Shown: piece by piece, positions 1-7,696 of the stretch
How the letters are laid out: each line of letters starts with the position of its first letter
Position numbering within the stretch: the first letter of the stretch is position 1
Source: an uncultured Collinsella sp.
Lineage (GTDB): Bacteria > Actinomycetota > Coriobacteriia > Coriobacteriales > Coriobacteriaceae
DNA length: 21,026 nucleotides
Direction: 5' to 3'
NCBI GenBank assembly: GCA_900549345.1
Contig: UROC01000029.1
Span: forward strand, 1-21,026
Position numbers and translations under genes: made by a program
Notes under the pieces: model-generated
Seen by the model: only the letters and a program-made list of their open reading frames with translations
What the model was told of the DNA's origin: nothing
The model's database searches: none

Positions 1-27
1 GGAGGCCTCGCGGCCTCCCCCTTTTTT
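1..27 (+). terminator. Rho-independent terminator of an upstream gene outside the window
   Basis: A perfect 7-bp GC-rich stem (GGAGGCC at 1-7 with GGCCTCC at 12-18) closes a TCGC loop and is followed by CCC and six T residues (22-27). This is a classical intrinsic terminator for rightward transcription. The stem may extend left of the window. It separates the unseen upstream gene from coaE, so coaE should have its own promoter. Confidence 0.85.
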
Positions 28-95
28 GCGTTTGATAGAGAGCTGTAATACAAGAACTTGCCTTCGTTTAGCTTGTCTTACTGTTTGGCTGTATT

Positions 96-126
96 TTGAG
101 TCCTTCTTTTCTATTTGCGCGATAAT
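96..126 (+). promoter_or_regulatory. Candidate promoter of coaE
   Basis: TTGAGT (96-101) resembles a -35 box and GATAAT (121-126) a -10 box, with a 19-base spacer, slightly longer than ideal. A start about 7 bases downstream would leave a leader of some 20 bases carrying the GGGAGGA ribosome binding site at 144-150. Its position just after a strong terminator supports it, but it rests on consensus matching only. Confidence 0.4.
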
Positions 127-154
127 AACTCCCATTGGCGTAAGGGAGGACTTG

Positions 155-796
155 ATGTTTACCGTTTTTGTCTTGGGCAATATTGCTTCGGGTAAGTCGA
201 CTGCCTGCCGCTATTTCGAATCTCGTGGCGCTATGCTTATCGATCTGGATGAGCTTGCAAAATCGCTGTATGTGCCGGGCTCTGATATCGTTAGCGCTCT
301 TGCGGATGAATTCGGTTGGGACATTTTGGATGAGATAGGCGGCATTCGCCGCAGCATCCTCGCTTCTCGAGCTTTCGCTTCTCCTGATTCGGTCACACGG
401 CTCAATGGCATCGTGCATCCCGTTCTGATTGAACAGCTTTCGCTTAGGATTCTCGATCCGGTTTGTTGTACGGTTTCATCTCCCCGTTATCCCTTTGCGG
501 TGGTCGAGGTTTCTGCTCCGACTGGTTTTGAGGATGCATTTGGCTTGGCTGATGAAATTCTGGTCATTAGCGCCCCTTTGTCAGTTCGTCGCGAGCGCGC
601 TATTCAACGTGGCATGGAGCCATCCGATTTCGATGCTCGTTCTGCTTGCCAGCCCGAAGAGTCTGCGCTCTGCAATCTCGCTACAACGGTGATTGATAAT
701 GCCGCTGGCGATAATTCGCTCTTTGAGCAGCTTGACTCATGGCTTGCATGCCACGGGTTTATAGATACTGCGGACAAGGAGGAGGCCGATGCCTAA
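155..796 (+). CDS. coaE: Dephospho-CoA kinase
   Basis: This cytoplasmic enzyme performs the last step of coenzyme A synthesis, the ATP-dependent phosphorylation of the 3'-OH of dephospho-CoA. The predicted protein has 213 residues, close to the usual ~200. A P-loop, GNIASGKS, lies at residues 8-15. It is followed by the family's acidic segment (IDLDELAKSLY), the GGIRRSILASRAF region with the LNGIVHP motif, and a C-terminal stretch (RRERAIQRG, then ATTVIDNAAG) matching the adenine-binding and 'IDN' segments of CoaE. The ATG at 155 is chosen because GGGAGGA lies 4 bases upstream and the P-loop then starts at residue 8 as expected. The open frame extends left to 26, but that part does not resemble CoaE. 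The 3' end overlaps the next gene by 8 bases, which suggests translational coupling. Confidence 0.93.
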   Translation: MFTVFVLGNIASGKSTACRYFESRGAMLIDLDELAKSLYVPGSDIVSALADEFGWDILDEIGGIRRSILASRAFASPDSVTRLNGIVHPVLIEQLSLRILDPVCCTVSSPRYPFAVVEVSAPTGFEDAFGLADEILVISAPLSVRRERAIQRGMEPSDFDARSACQPEESALCNLATTVIDNAAGDNSLFEQLDSWLACHGFIDTADKEEADA

Positions 797-1370
797 GGCA
801 CGTTTCTTTACGTGGTATCGCGTGGCGCCACTTGCCGTTGTGTTCGTCTTCGGCCTTATTTCGCTCGTCTACTCGTGTGCTCCTGCCGCTTTCTTTAAGC
901 CACTGTATCCGATTGACTACGAGGCATATGTAAAGCAATCCAGTATTTCGCATAATCTGGATCCGTATCTGGTGTGCGCTGTCATTAAGTCGGAATCGAA
1001 TTGGGATCCCGAGGCCGAGTCGAATCAGGGTGCTCAGGGATTGATGCAGCTGATGCCCGAGACTGCCCAGGATATGATCGCCAAGGGCCTTGTCGACGGA
1101 GAGGTGTATTCGGCCGACAATCTTAACGATCCGGCTACGAATATCGAGTTTGGCTGCGCATACCTCTCGTATCTTCTTACCTATTTCAACGGGTCGACGG
1201 ATAGTGCCATCGCCGCCTATAACGCCGGTATGGGCAATGTCGACGGATGGGCGCAGCAGAACACGTCACTCCATAATGCGATTACCTTCCCTGAAACTCA
1301 GGCTTATCTGATTCGCGTCAATAATGCCTGGGTTCGATATAAGACTCTCTATCCCGAGCGGTTCGTATAG
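789..1370 (+). CDS. Membrane-anchored lytic transglycosylase (SLT domain)
   Basis: This 193-residue protein is a predicted peptidoglycan lytic transglycosylase of the Slt70-like catalytic fold, which cleaves the MurNAc-GlcNAc bond with formation of 1,6-anhydroMurNAc. An N-terminal hydrophobic segment (about residues 12-30) is a signal anchor. It could be a signal peptide with cleavage near Cys30, although the residues before that Cys are not a good lipobox. The SLT domain fills residues 43-190. It contains the catalytic-type Glu69 in SESNWDP, the GLMQLMP motif (84-90) and AAYNAG (142-147), all hallmarks of family 1 transglycosylases. The ATG at 789 is preceded by GGAGG at about 780-784 and lies inside the coaE 3' end, so the two genes are probably co-transcribed. 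The protein is short, a bare catalytic domain with no substrate-recruiting module, so the exact cellular role is open (remodelling, or assembly of a surface structure). Confidence 0.9.
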   Translation: MPKARFFTWYRVAPLAVVFVFGLISLVYSCAPAAFFKPLYPIDYEAYVKQSSISHNLDPYLVCAVIKSESNWDPEAESNQGAQGLMQLMPETAQDMIAKGLVDGEVYSADNLNDPATNIEFGCAYLSYLLTYFNGSTDSAIAAYNAGMGNVDGWAQQNTSLHNAITFPETQAYLIRVNNAWVRYKTLYPERFV

Positions 1371-1390
1371 GACTAAGCCCACCGCCTGCG

Positions 1391-1416
1391 TATACTGCAG
1401 ATGTATGAGTTAGGAG
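1391..1416 (+). promoter_or_regulatory. Candidate -10 element and ribosome binding site of uvrB
   Basis: TATACT at 1391-1396 is a good -10 hexamer in the 51-base gap between the transglycosylase gene and uvrB. TAGGAG at 1411-1416 is 5 bases before the ATG at 1422 and decides the start. No clear -35 box stands 17 bases upstream, so promoter activity is uncertain and uvrB may also be read through from coaE. I see no CGAAC-N4-GTTCG-type SOS box here. Confidence 0.3.
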
Positions 1417-1421
1417 TATCC

Positions 1422-3662
1422 ATGGCGGAATTTGAAGTAGAACGCGTTGGTGGTGAACTTAAGCGCTTTGGCGTTGAGGGCGCTGAGGTGCCGTTTGAAG
1501 TCGTTTCCCCCTATGAGCCTGCCGGTTCCCAGCCCAAGGCCATTGAGTCGCTTGTGCAGGGCGTGAGGGACGGAGATCGCTATCAGGTTTTGCTGGGCGT
1601 GACTGGTTCGGGCAAGACCTTCACGATGGCAAAGACTATTGAGGCCCTGGGAAAGCCGACGCTGGTCATGGCTCCGAATAAAACGCTTGCCGCTCAGCTT
1701 GCGAGCGAGCTCAAAGAGTTCTTTCCCAATAACGCTGTGGTCTACTTCGTCTCGTACTACGACTACTATCAGCCCGAGGCGTATGTGCCGCAAAGTGATA
1801 CATATATCGAGAAAGACTCATCGATTAACGAAGAGGTCGAGATGCTGCGCCATCAGGCGACCGCATCACTGCTCTCTCGACGAGATGTGATCGTCGTCGC
1901 ATCGGTCTCGTGTATCTATGGCATTGGCTCTCCTGAGGACTATGCGGGCCTAGCCCCGAACGTCGACAAGAAGGTGCCGCTCGAGCGCGATGACTTTATC
2001 CATGCACTTATCGACATTCAATATGATCGCAATGACTATGACCTGGCACGCGGCACGTTCCGCGTGCGCGGCGATGTTGTCGACGTGTATCCGCCTTATG
2101 CCGAGCATCCGTTGCGGTTTGAGTTCTTTGGCGACGAGGTCGAGCTGATTGCCGAGATCGATGAGGTCACCGGTGAGATGCTGCGTGAGTACGAGGCCAT
2201 CCCCGTATGGCCGGCATCGCACTACGTGACCGAGAAGCCGAAGGTCAAGGCGGCTCTGAAATCGATCAGCGAAGAGTGCGAGAAGCGCGTGGCGGAGCTC
2301 AAGGCGACCGACAAGTTGCTCGAGGCGCAGCGTCTGCAGCAGCGCACCGATTATGATCTTGAGATGCTCGAGACGATGGGCTTTTGCAACGGCATCGAGA
2401 ACTACTCGCGTCATCTGGACGGTCGCAAGCCGGGCGAGCCGCCGTTTACCCTGATCGATTACTTTCCCAAGGATATGCTCTGCATCATCGATGAGAGCCA
2501 TGTGACGGTGCCGCAGATTCGCGGCATGCACGAAGGTGACCGCTCGCGTAAGGTGACGCTGGTGGAACACGGTTTTCGCCTGCCCTCGGCGCTCGATAAC
2601 CGCCCGCTTCGTTTCGATGAGTTTGAGGCAAGGATCCCCCAGTTTATCTATGTTTCGGCCACGCCGGGCGACTATGAGCTGCGGGTGAGCCAAAACGACG
2701 TTGAGCAGATTATTCGTCCGACCGGTCTGCTCGATCCCAAGATCGACGTTCGTCCGGTCCGAGGCCAGATTGACGATCTTGAGGACGAGATTCGCGAGCG
2801 CGTTGCCCGCAAGGAGCGCGTGCTGGTGACCACGTTGACCAAGCGCATGGCCGAGGACCTGACCGACCATCTGCTCGACGCGGGCATTAAGGTCAATTAC
2901 ATGCACTCTGATACGGCGACAATGGACCGTGTCGAGATCTTGCGAACGCTGCGCGAGGGCAAGATCGATGTTCTCGTTGGCATCAACCTGCTTCGCGAGG
3001 GCTTGGATCTTCCCGAGGTCTCACTGGTGGCAATTCTCGATGCCGATAAGGAAGGCTTCTTGCGCAACCGCCGTTCGCTGATTCAGACGATTGGCCGTGC
3101 GGCCCGTAACGCCGATGGCGAAGTCATCATGTATGCAGACGTTGTGACCGATTCGATGAAAGAGGCCATCGAGGAGACGCAGCGCCGTCGCGAGATTCAG
3201 ATGGCATATAACGAAGAGCATGGCATTGTGCCCAAGACGGTGCGCAAGGCCATCAACGACATCTCAAGTTTTATTGCCGAGGCCGAAAAAACCGTGGGTT
3301 CCAAGGGGCGCTCGAAGGGCGACTCTCTTGGCCATGGCGCATTCTATACGCCCGATGCGTCGGGCGAGGGCGGCGTGCCGGAAACGGTGGCGCCCGAGCA
3401 GACACTTGCGGAGCAGTTGGAAGAACTGCCGCATGACGAGCTTGTGCGGATCGTCGAAACCATGGAAGAGGATATGCGTAACGCTTCTGCCGCCATGGAC
3501 TTTGAGGAGGCGGCGCGCCTGCGCGATGCCGTCGTTCAGATTCGGGCGATGCTCGAGGGTGCGTCTGAGGACGAGACGATCGAGCGCTTACGTTCGCAGG
3601 CCCGCAAGGGTTCCACGTTCGCATCGGGCAGAAAACGCCAGGGTGCACGGTTTAAGAAATAG
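1422..3662 (+). CDS. uvrB: UvrABC system protein B (excinuclease damage-recognition helicase)
   Basis: UvrB receives damaged DNA from UvrA, verifies the lesion with its ATP-driven strand-separating activity, and recruits UvrC for incision. The 746-residue product shows the family order. The N-terminal SPYEPAGSQPKAI motif comes first, then Walker A GVTGSGKT (59-66) and the aromatic beta-hairpin region starting YFVSYYDYYQPEAY (from residue 108). Walker B is DESH (357-360). Helicase motifs V/VI follow (GINLLREGLDLPE, then QTIGRAARN). A UVR domain from about residue 672 (DELVRIVETMEEDMRNASAAM) binds UvrC. The protein is some 60-80 residues longer than typical UvrB. The excess is a Gly/Ser/Glu-rich linker (about residues 625-665) before the UVR domain and a basic tail (RKRQGARFKK). 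The ATG at 1422 is chosen over 1401 because it has TAGGAG at proper spacing and gives a normal N-terminus. A terminator follows directly. Confidence 0.97.
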   Translation: MAEFEVERVGGELKRFGVEGAEVPFEVVSPYEPAGSQPKAIESLVQGVRDGDRYQVLLGVTGSGKTFTMAKTIEALGKPTLVMAPNKTLAAQLASELKEFFPNNAVVYFVSYYDYYQPEAYVPQSDTYIEKDSSINEEVEMLRHQATASLLSRRDVIVVASVSCIYGIGSPEDYAGLAPNVDKKVPLERDDFIHALIDIQYDRNDYDLARGTFRVRGDVVDVYPPYAEHPLRFEFFGDEVELIAEIDEVTGEMLREYEAIPVWPASHYVTEKPKVKAALKSISEECEKRVAELKATDKLLEAQRLQQRTDYDLEMLETMGFCNGIENYSRHLDGRKPGEPPFTLIDYFPKDMLCIIDESHVTVPQIRGMHEGDRSRKVTLVEHGFRLPSALDNRPLRFDEFEARIPQFIYVSATPGDYELRVSQNDVEQIIRPTGLLDPKIDVRPVRGQIDDLEDEIRERVARKERVLVTTLTKRMAEDLTDHLLDAGIKVNYMHSDTATMDRVEILRTLREGKIDVLVGINLLREGLDLPEVSLVAILDADKEGFLRNRRSLIQTIGRAARNADGEVIMYADVVTDSMKEAIEETQRRREIQMAYNEEHGIVPKTVRKAINDISSFIAEAEKTVGSKGRSKGDSLGHGAFYTPDASGEGGVPETVAPEQTLAEQLEELPHDELVRIVETMEEDMRNASAAMDFEEAARLRDAVVQIRAMLEGASEDETIERLRSQARKGSTFASGRKRQGARFKK

Positions 3663-3666
3663 TGAA

Positions 3667-3708
3667 CAGGCCCCGAGTTCCCTGTGGAGCTTGGGGCCTG
3701 TGTCTTTT
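3667..3708 (+). terminator. Terminator after uvrB, possibly shared with the convergent gene
   Basis: An 11-bp stem including one G-T pair (CAGGCCCCGAG at 3667-3677 with CTTGGGGCCTG at 3690-3700) carries a 12-base loop and is followed by TGTCTTTT. It starts 4 bases after the uvrB stop. It also lies just beyond the 3' end of the convergent minus-strand gene. The stem would form in that transcript too, but its following T stretch is weaker on that side. Confidence 0.85.
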
Positions 3709-3727
3709 GCGCGCTGGAATTCGTGCG

Positions 3728-5368
3728 TTAGAGGTCTGCGATCAGGGCTTCGGCACAACGGATGCCGTCGGTGGCCGCGCTCATGATGCCGCCGGCATAT
3801 CCAGCTCCCTCACCACAAGGGTAGAGGCCCGGGGTCGACACGGCATGGCACGTTCGGTCTCGGGTGACAGTGACCGGTGAGCTCGAACGAGTCTCCACGC
3901 CGGTAAGAACGGCATCGGGGCAGTCGTAGCCGCGTAGCTTTTTTCCGAGTAGGGGAAGTCCCAGGCGGAGCGACTCGATGATATGCTGCGGCAGGGCTTC
4001 GTCAATTGCCGTCCAGGTCACACCGAGCGGATAGGTGGGCTTTACCTTTCCGGGCGCCTTACTGGCGCGTCCTGCGAGGAAATCTCCGACAAGCTGTGCT
4101 GGTGCGTTCCAGTTGGAACCGCCCAGGCGATAGGCGGCCGCCTCGCAGGCACGCTGGAGCTCGATGCCGGCGAGCGGGTCATTGTTGGGAAGGTCCTCAG
4201 GCGTGACGTTAACGAGCAGGGCGGCATTTGCGTTGCGTCCGTCGCGGGCATTGAGACTGGCCCCGTTGACGCACAGATGGCACGGTTCTGAAGAGGCGGC
4301 AACAACCTGTCCGCCGGGGCACATACAAAACGAGAACACGCTGCGGCCGTTGGGAAGATGGGCAACAAGTTTGTAGGGGGCCGCCCCGAGCGCTGGATGT
4401 CCCGCCGAGGCTCCATATTGGGCTCGGTCGATGTCGCGTTGCGGATGCTCGATGCGAACGCCCATGGCAAAGGTCTTTTGTGCGAGGGCCACGTTGTGGT
4501 CCTTAAGGAGCTCAAAAATATCGCGAGCAGAATGCCCGCAGGCGAGGATGAGGTGCTTTGTCTCGATTGACTCGTAAGCGGCGTCTTGGGACGATTGGAC
4601 ATCAATGCCGGTGATGGCGCCAGACGCGTCGATGCGAATGTCGACGAGCTTCGTTCGATAACGGACGACACCTCCGAGCTGCTCGATGCGCTGGGATATA
4701 GCGGTGACAACCTTGGGAAGGATGTCGGAGCCAATGTGCGGCTTGGCATCCCACAGAATATCGCGGGGCGCACCCGCCTCGACGAAGGTTTCGAGGATAA
4801 GACGATGGGCGGGATTTTTTGTTCCCGTATTGAGCTTGCCGTCCGAGAAGGTCCCCGCGCCGCCCAGACCAAACTGGATATTGCTCTCGGGGTCGAGGAT
4901 GCGCTCCTTTAGAAAGAGGTCGATCGCCCGCGAGCGGCGAAATGCCGGGTCGCCGCGCTCGATGAGCAAGGGCTTAAGACCTGCTTCGGCGAGCGTAAGC
5001 GCAGCGAAAAGGCCGGCGCATCCGGCGCCGACAACGACAGGGCGTTCTTGAGGTGCGTCGGAGGCGGGGGAGGGGAATGAAGGCTCATAGTCTTCTATCG
5101 CGCGTACGCGCGAGCGGTCACGCTCGGCAACGCTGTCGATCGCTTCTCGCTCGAGGTGGGGACTAGTCAGCTCAACACGAAAGCTCAGGATAAAATGGAC
5201 GTCTCGTTTTTTGCGAGCGTCGATTGACTTGCGGTGGAGCTCGATGGACTTGATCTCGGAGTCCTTGCAACGTAGGACGCACTTGGCGACTCGCTTGCCA
5301 ACAATGAGACAGGCATTTTCATCGCCGGCTTCATCGAGCGACGCGTTGACTTGGGTGATTTCAATCAT
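3728..5368 (-). CDS. FAD-dependent dehydrogenase, COG2509-type
   Basis: This predicted cytoplasmic flavoprotein of 546 residues belongs to a widespread family without a settled reaction. An N-terminal domain of about 95 residues (rich in charged residues, with KRVAKCVLRCKDSEI) precedes the Rossmann FAD-binding motif GAGCAG at 114-119, with the acidic end of the strand in LLIERG. Further family signatures are NIQFGLGGAGTFSDGKLNTG, the second nucleotide-binding strand LILACGHSARDIFELL, FSFCMCPGGQVVAAS, and the C-terminal FAD-contact segment YPCGEGAGYAGGIMSAATDG. The frame is open further upstream (to 5491), but the ATG at 5368 has AAGGAGA 6 bases before it. The gene follows the HI0933-type flavoprotein gene at 80 bases, with a hairpin between. 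Substrate and electron acceptor cannot be read from the sequence. Confidence 0.85.
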   Translation of the reverse strand: MIEITQVNASLDEAGDENACLIVGKRVAKCVLRCKDSEIKSIELHRKSIDARKKRDVHFILSFRVELTSPHLEREAIDSVAERDRSRVRAIEDYEPSFPSPASDAPQERPVVVGAGCAGLFAALTLAEAGLKPLLIERGDPAFRRSRAIDLFLKERILDPESNIQFGLGGAGTFSDGKLNTGTKNPAHRLILETFVEAGAPRDILWDAKPHIGSDILPKVVTAISQRIEQLGGVVRYRTKLVDIRIDASGAITGIDVQSSQDAAYESIETKHLILACGHSARDIFELLKDHNVALAQKTFAMGVRIEHPQRDIDRAQYGASAGHPALGAAPYKLVAHLPNGRSVFSFCMCPGGQVVAASSEPCHLCVNGASLNARDGRNANAALLVNVTPEDLPNNDPLAGIELQRACEAAAYRLGGSNWNAPAQLVGDFLAGRASKAPGKVKPTYPLGVTWTAIDEALPQHIIESLRLGLPLLGKKLRGYDCPDAVLTGVETRSSSPVTVTRDRTCHAVSTPGLYPCGEGAGYAGGIMSAATDGIRCAEALIADL

Positions 5369-5386
5369 CGAGGTCTCCTTAGAGGC

Positions 5387-5418
5387 AAGAAAGAGGCCGT
5401 CCGGTATCCCAGACGGCC
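5387..5418 (-). terminator. Hairpin terminator between the two flavoprotein genes
   Basis: On the minus strand a 10-bp stem (GGCCGTCTGG with CCGGACGGCC, one T-G pair; plus-strand arms 5395-5404 and 5409-5418) has a 4-base loop and is followed by TCTTTCTT. It lies just after the HI0933-type gene and before the ribosome binding site of the COG2509-type gene. It probably attenuates or ends transcription between them. In the other direction the hairpin is followed, after 8 bases, by five T residues (5427-5431). Confidence 0.7.
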
Positions 5419-5448
5419 CGAATGCGTTTTTGATTATAGACTGCGCGG

Positions 5449-6720
5449 CTACAGGCTGCTTGCAGCGCGAATGCCCGAGATCCAGGCCCACGCAAGGTTA
5501 AAGCCTCCGCAATCGGCGTCGATGTCGAGCGCTTCACCGCAGACGTAAAGCGGGGCGTCGACAACGCTGCGCGCGCGTAGGCTGGGTGTTGAGATGCTCT
5601 CGACAAATATGCCACCACGCGTGACCTGTGCTGAGCGCTCCTCGGCTGTTCCCTCGACGAGCAACTTAAAGTGTTTGAGGATCGAGACCAGGTGGATGAC
5701 ATCGTTGGAGCCTGGATGGCACTGCTCGAACGCTGTGCAGACGACGCGGGAGAGTTGCGGGGCGAGCATGCCGTCGAGCCAACGGGGATCGCGGGGTGAA
5801 AAGCGGCCGAGCAGTTCAACGCGTCGGTTGAGCGTATCGAGCAGCTCGTCTTTGGAGAGGTCGGGGAAAACGTCGAGCAGGATCGTATCGCCGTGCTGGA
5901 TACGACGAGAGAGGTTGAAGACAGCGACACCCGAGATACCGAAGGTTCGAAACAGCACTTCACCGTCTTCGTGCCAGAGCTCATTATGATTGCGGGCGAG
6001 CGTCAAGCGGGCACGGACGCGCAGGCCATCCAACGTCTTGAATGCCGCCCGATCGCCAACGACCGTTGCCGATACGGGGCAGAGGATGGGGCGCAGTGAA
6101 GTGAGGGGGAGGCTAAACGTATCGGCGATACCGGTGGGGTTGCCGCCCGTGGCGATAATTACGGCATGTGCCTGCAGGGCCTCGTTCTTGCGAGGGACAT
6201 CGGCGAGCGCTTTCCGAAGCGAGCGGAGCTCCGATTTTCGGTCGTCGTGCTTTTTTGCCTTGAGTGCCCGCGCTGGACGGTCTATTTGGAGTGCCCAGCC
6301 TTCGGAAGCTTTGTGCGCCGAGGCAACGTTGGCTCCGCAGATTAAGGTGATACCTAGGCGGTCGCAAACGCTGAGAAGCGCGTCGCGCACCGATTCGGCG
6401 CGAAGGGAGCGCGGGTACAGCCGGCCTTCCTCGGAGGTTGTCATGATGCCCAGCGAGGAGAAGAAACCCATAAGCTCTTGTTCGGGCTGGGGGCCCATGA
6501 CGGATGTGACGAATGCTGGGTGGTTATACCGCTGAGGATCGATCGATACGTTGGAGAGGTTGCAGCGGCCGTTACCGGTCGCAAGGAGCTTAAGGCCGCA
6601 GGCGACATCGCGCTCAACGATGCAGACGCTTTTGCCAGCGCGTGCGGCCGTAATGGCGGCGGCGAGGCCTGAAGCCCCGCCGCCGATTACCAAGACGTCA
6701 TAGAGGGCGCTCGCGTTCAC
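5449..6720 (-). CDS. HI0933/YhiN-family FAD-dependent oxidoreductase
   Basis: The 423-residue product belongs to the HI0933/YhiN flavoprotein family (TIGR00275-like), some members of which are annotated as aminoacetone oxidase-like. The true reaction in most bacteria is unknown. The N-terminal dinucleotide-binding motif GGGASG is at residues 13-18, followed by the diagnostic ATGNGRCNLSN motif (about 47-57). A central domain with AVIIATGGNPTG leads to the C-terminal FAD-contact block CGEALDIDADCGGFNLAWAWISG, the family's strongest signature. The start is a GTG directly after the TAA of the upstream mrp gene (no gap). The ribosome binding site would be the GAGG inside the mrp 3' end, so the two genes are almost certainly co-translated. 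A basic insert rich in Lys/Arg (residues about 150-170) is somewhat unlike the rest. Confidence 0.88.
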   Translation of the reverse strand: MNASALYDVLVIGGGASGLAAAITAARAGKSVCIVERDVACGLKLLATGNGRCNLSNVSIDPQRYNHPAFVTSVMGPQPEQELMGFFSSLGIMTTSEEGRLYPRSLRAESVRDALLSVCDRLGITLICGANVASAHKASEGWALQIDRPARALKAKKHDDRKSELRSLRKALADVPRKNEALQAHAVIIATGGNPTGIADTFSLPLTSLRPILCPVSATVVGDRAAFKTLDGLRVRARLTLARNHNELWHEDGEVLFRTFGISGVAVFNLSRRIQHGDTILLDVFPDLSKDELLDTLNRRVELLGRFSPRDPRWLDGMLAPQLSRVVCTAFEQCHPGSNDVIHLVSILKHFKLLVEGTAEERSAQVTRGGIFVESISTPSLRARSVVDAPLYVCGEALDIDADCGGFNLAWAWISGIRAASSL

Positions 6721-7551
6721 TTAGGCCTCGTCGGTCTCGTGCGGGGTAATAGCCTCGACGGCAGAGACCGCCTTGGGCAACATGCCATCGGGCAGCGCGG
6801 TCTCGACCTCGCCCTTATCGCAGGCCTCGGCGAGTGCCGGATTAATGGGAAGCTGGCCCAAGATGTCGAGGTTATAGCGCTCTGCGACCTCGGGGAGCTT
6901 GCTCTTGCCAAAGACCTCGATCTTCTTGCCGCAGTCGGGGCACTCAATATAGCTCATGTTCTCGACAATGCCCAGAATGGGGACGTTCATCTTCTCGGCC
7001 ATGTTGACCGCCTTGGCGACGATCATCGAGACCAGATCCTGCGGGCTCGTGACGATGACGATGCCGTCGACCGGCAGCGACTGGAAGACGGTGAGCGCGA
7101 CGTCGCCTGTTCCCGGAGGCATGTCGACCAGCAGGTAGTCGATGGGGCCCCACGAGGTCTCGCTCCAGAACTGCCTAATGGCGCCTGCGATGACCGGACC
7201 GCGCCAAAGGACGGGGTCGGTCTCGTTTTGGAGCAGCAGGTTGGAGCTCATGACCTTGACGCCGTGCTCGGAGATTTCGGGCAGCATAAGGTTGCCAAGG
7301 GCATGGACGTGGCGTCCACTCATACCGAACATCTTGGGGATAGAGGGACCGGTGATGTCGGCATCGAGGACGCCGACCTTGTGGCCGTGACGGGCAAGCT
7401 CGGTGGCGATGGCACCGGTGACAAATGACTTGCCGACACCGCCCTTGCCGGAAAGCACGGCGATGACGCGCTTGACCTCGGACAGCGTGTTCTCCTCAAA
7501 TTGCGACGGCGACGTTTGTCCGCCGGCGGCCTGTGCGTGTTCGCAACCCAT
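6721..7551 (-). CDS. mrp: Mrp/NBP35-family ATP-binding Fe-S cluster carrier
   Basis: This 276-residue cytoplasmic P-loop ATPase of the Mrp/ApbC/NBP35 group is thought to carry or assemble [4Fe-4S] clusters for target proteins. The deviant Walker A motif GKGGVGKS lies at residues 35-42. It is followed by VGVLDADITGPSIPKMFG and a DMPPGTGD motif, both typical of the family. The paired cysteines CPDC at residues 204-207 are the conserved cluster-bridging motif of the dimer. A short N-terminal tail with Cys3 and His5 precedes the ATPase domain, and the MIP18-like N-terminal domain of longer Mrp proteins is absent. The ATG at 7551 is preceded by AAAGGAG at 6-base spacing. The open frame to 7608 has no such support. 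It is the first gene of a unit with the HI0933-type flavoprotein. Confidence 0.92.
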   Translation of the reverse strand: MGCEHAQAAGGQTSPSQFEENTLSEVKRVIAVLSGKGGVGKSFVTGAIATELARHGHKVGVLDADITGPSIPKMFGMSGRHVHALGNLMLPEISEHGVKVMSSNLLLQNETDPVLWRGPVIAGAIRQFWSETSWGPIDYLLVDMPPGTGDVALTVFQSLPVDGIVIVTSPQDLVSMIVAKAVNMAEKMNVPILGIVENMSYIECPDCGKKIEVFGKSKLPEVAERYNLDILGQLPINPALAEACDKGEVETALPDGMLPKAVSAVEAITPHETDEA

Positions 7552-7606
7552 GTATGACTCCTTTGTATATGCTGGGGCCGGGGCCCCGCGATGTGACACG
7601 AGCGTC

Positions 7607-7636
7607 ATTGTACCCTCGTTTGCGAGCGGGAGTCAT
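7607..7636 (-). promoter_or_regulatory. Candidate promoter of mrp with short inverted repeat in the spacer
   Basis: On the minus strand ATGACT (7636-7631) and TACAAT (7612-7607) make a plausible -35/-10 pair with an 18-base spacer. Inside the spacer the short palindrome CTCG-caaa-CGAG (plus positions 7615-7626) could be a regulator site. The leader between here and the mrp start includes a very GC-rich foldable stretch (7574-7587, GGGGC with GCCCC). The call rests on consensus matching only. Confidence 0.4.
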
Positions 7637-7647
7637 TTGCGATGCGT

Positions 7648-7682
7648 TTGGGCCGAGCGTGCTTGCAATACGATGGGCCCAA
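7648..7682 (-). terminator. Weak stem-loop after the LTA-synthase-like gene
   Basis: TTGGGCC (7648-7654) pairs with GGCCCAA (7676-7682), a 7-bp GC-rich stem with a 21-base loop, starting 14 bases after the stop of the LTA-synthase-like gene. No T tract follows on the minus strand, so it may be a poor or Rho-dependent terminator, or merely a 3' stabilising hairpin. Confidence 0.3.
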
Positions 7683-7696
7683 GCGAATGGGCGGGC

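Noticed and set aside
1350..1370. GTTCG-containing stretch before uvrB as a second SOS box
   Set aside because: Only the right half matches. The bases at the expected left half are TCCCG, not CGAAC, so the pattern fails.
1950..2906. 318-codon minus-strand frame opposite uvrB
   Set aside because: It overlaps the conserved helicase core of uvrB in antisense and shows no motif of its own.
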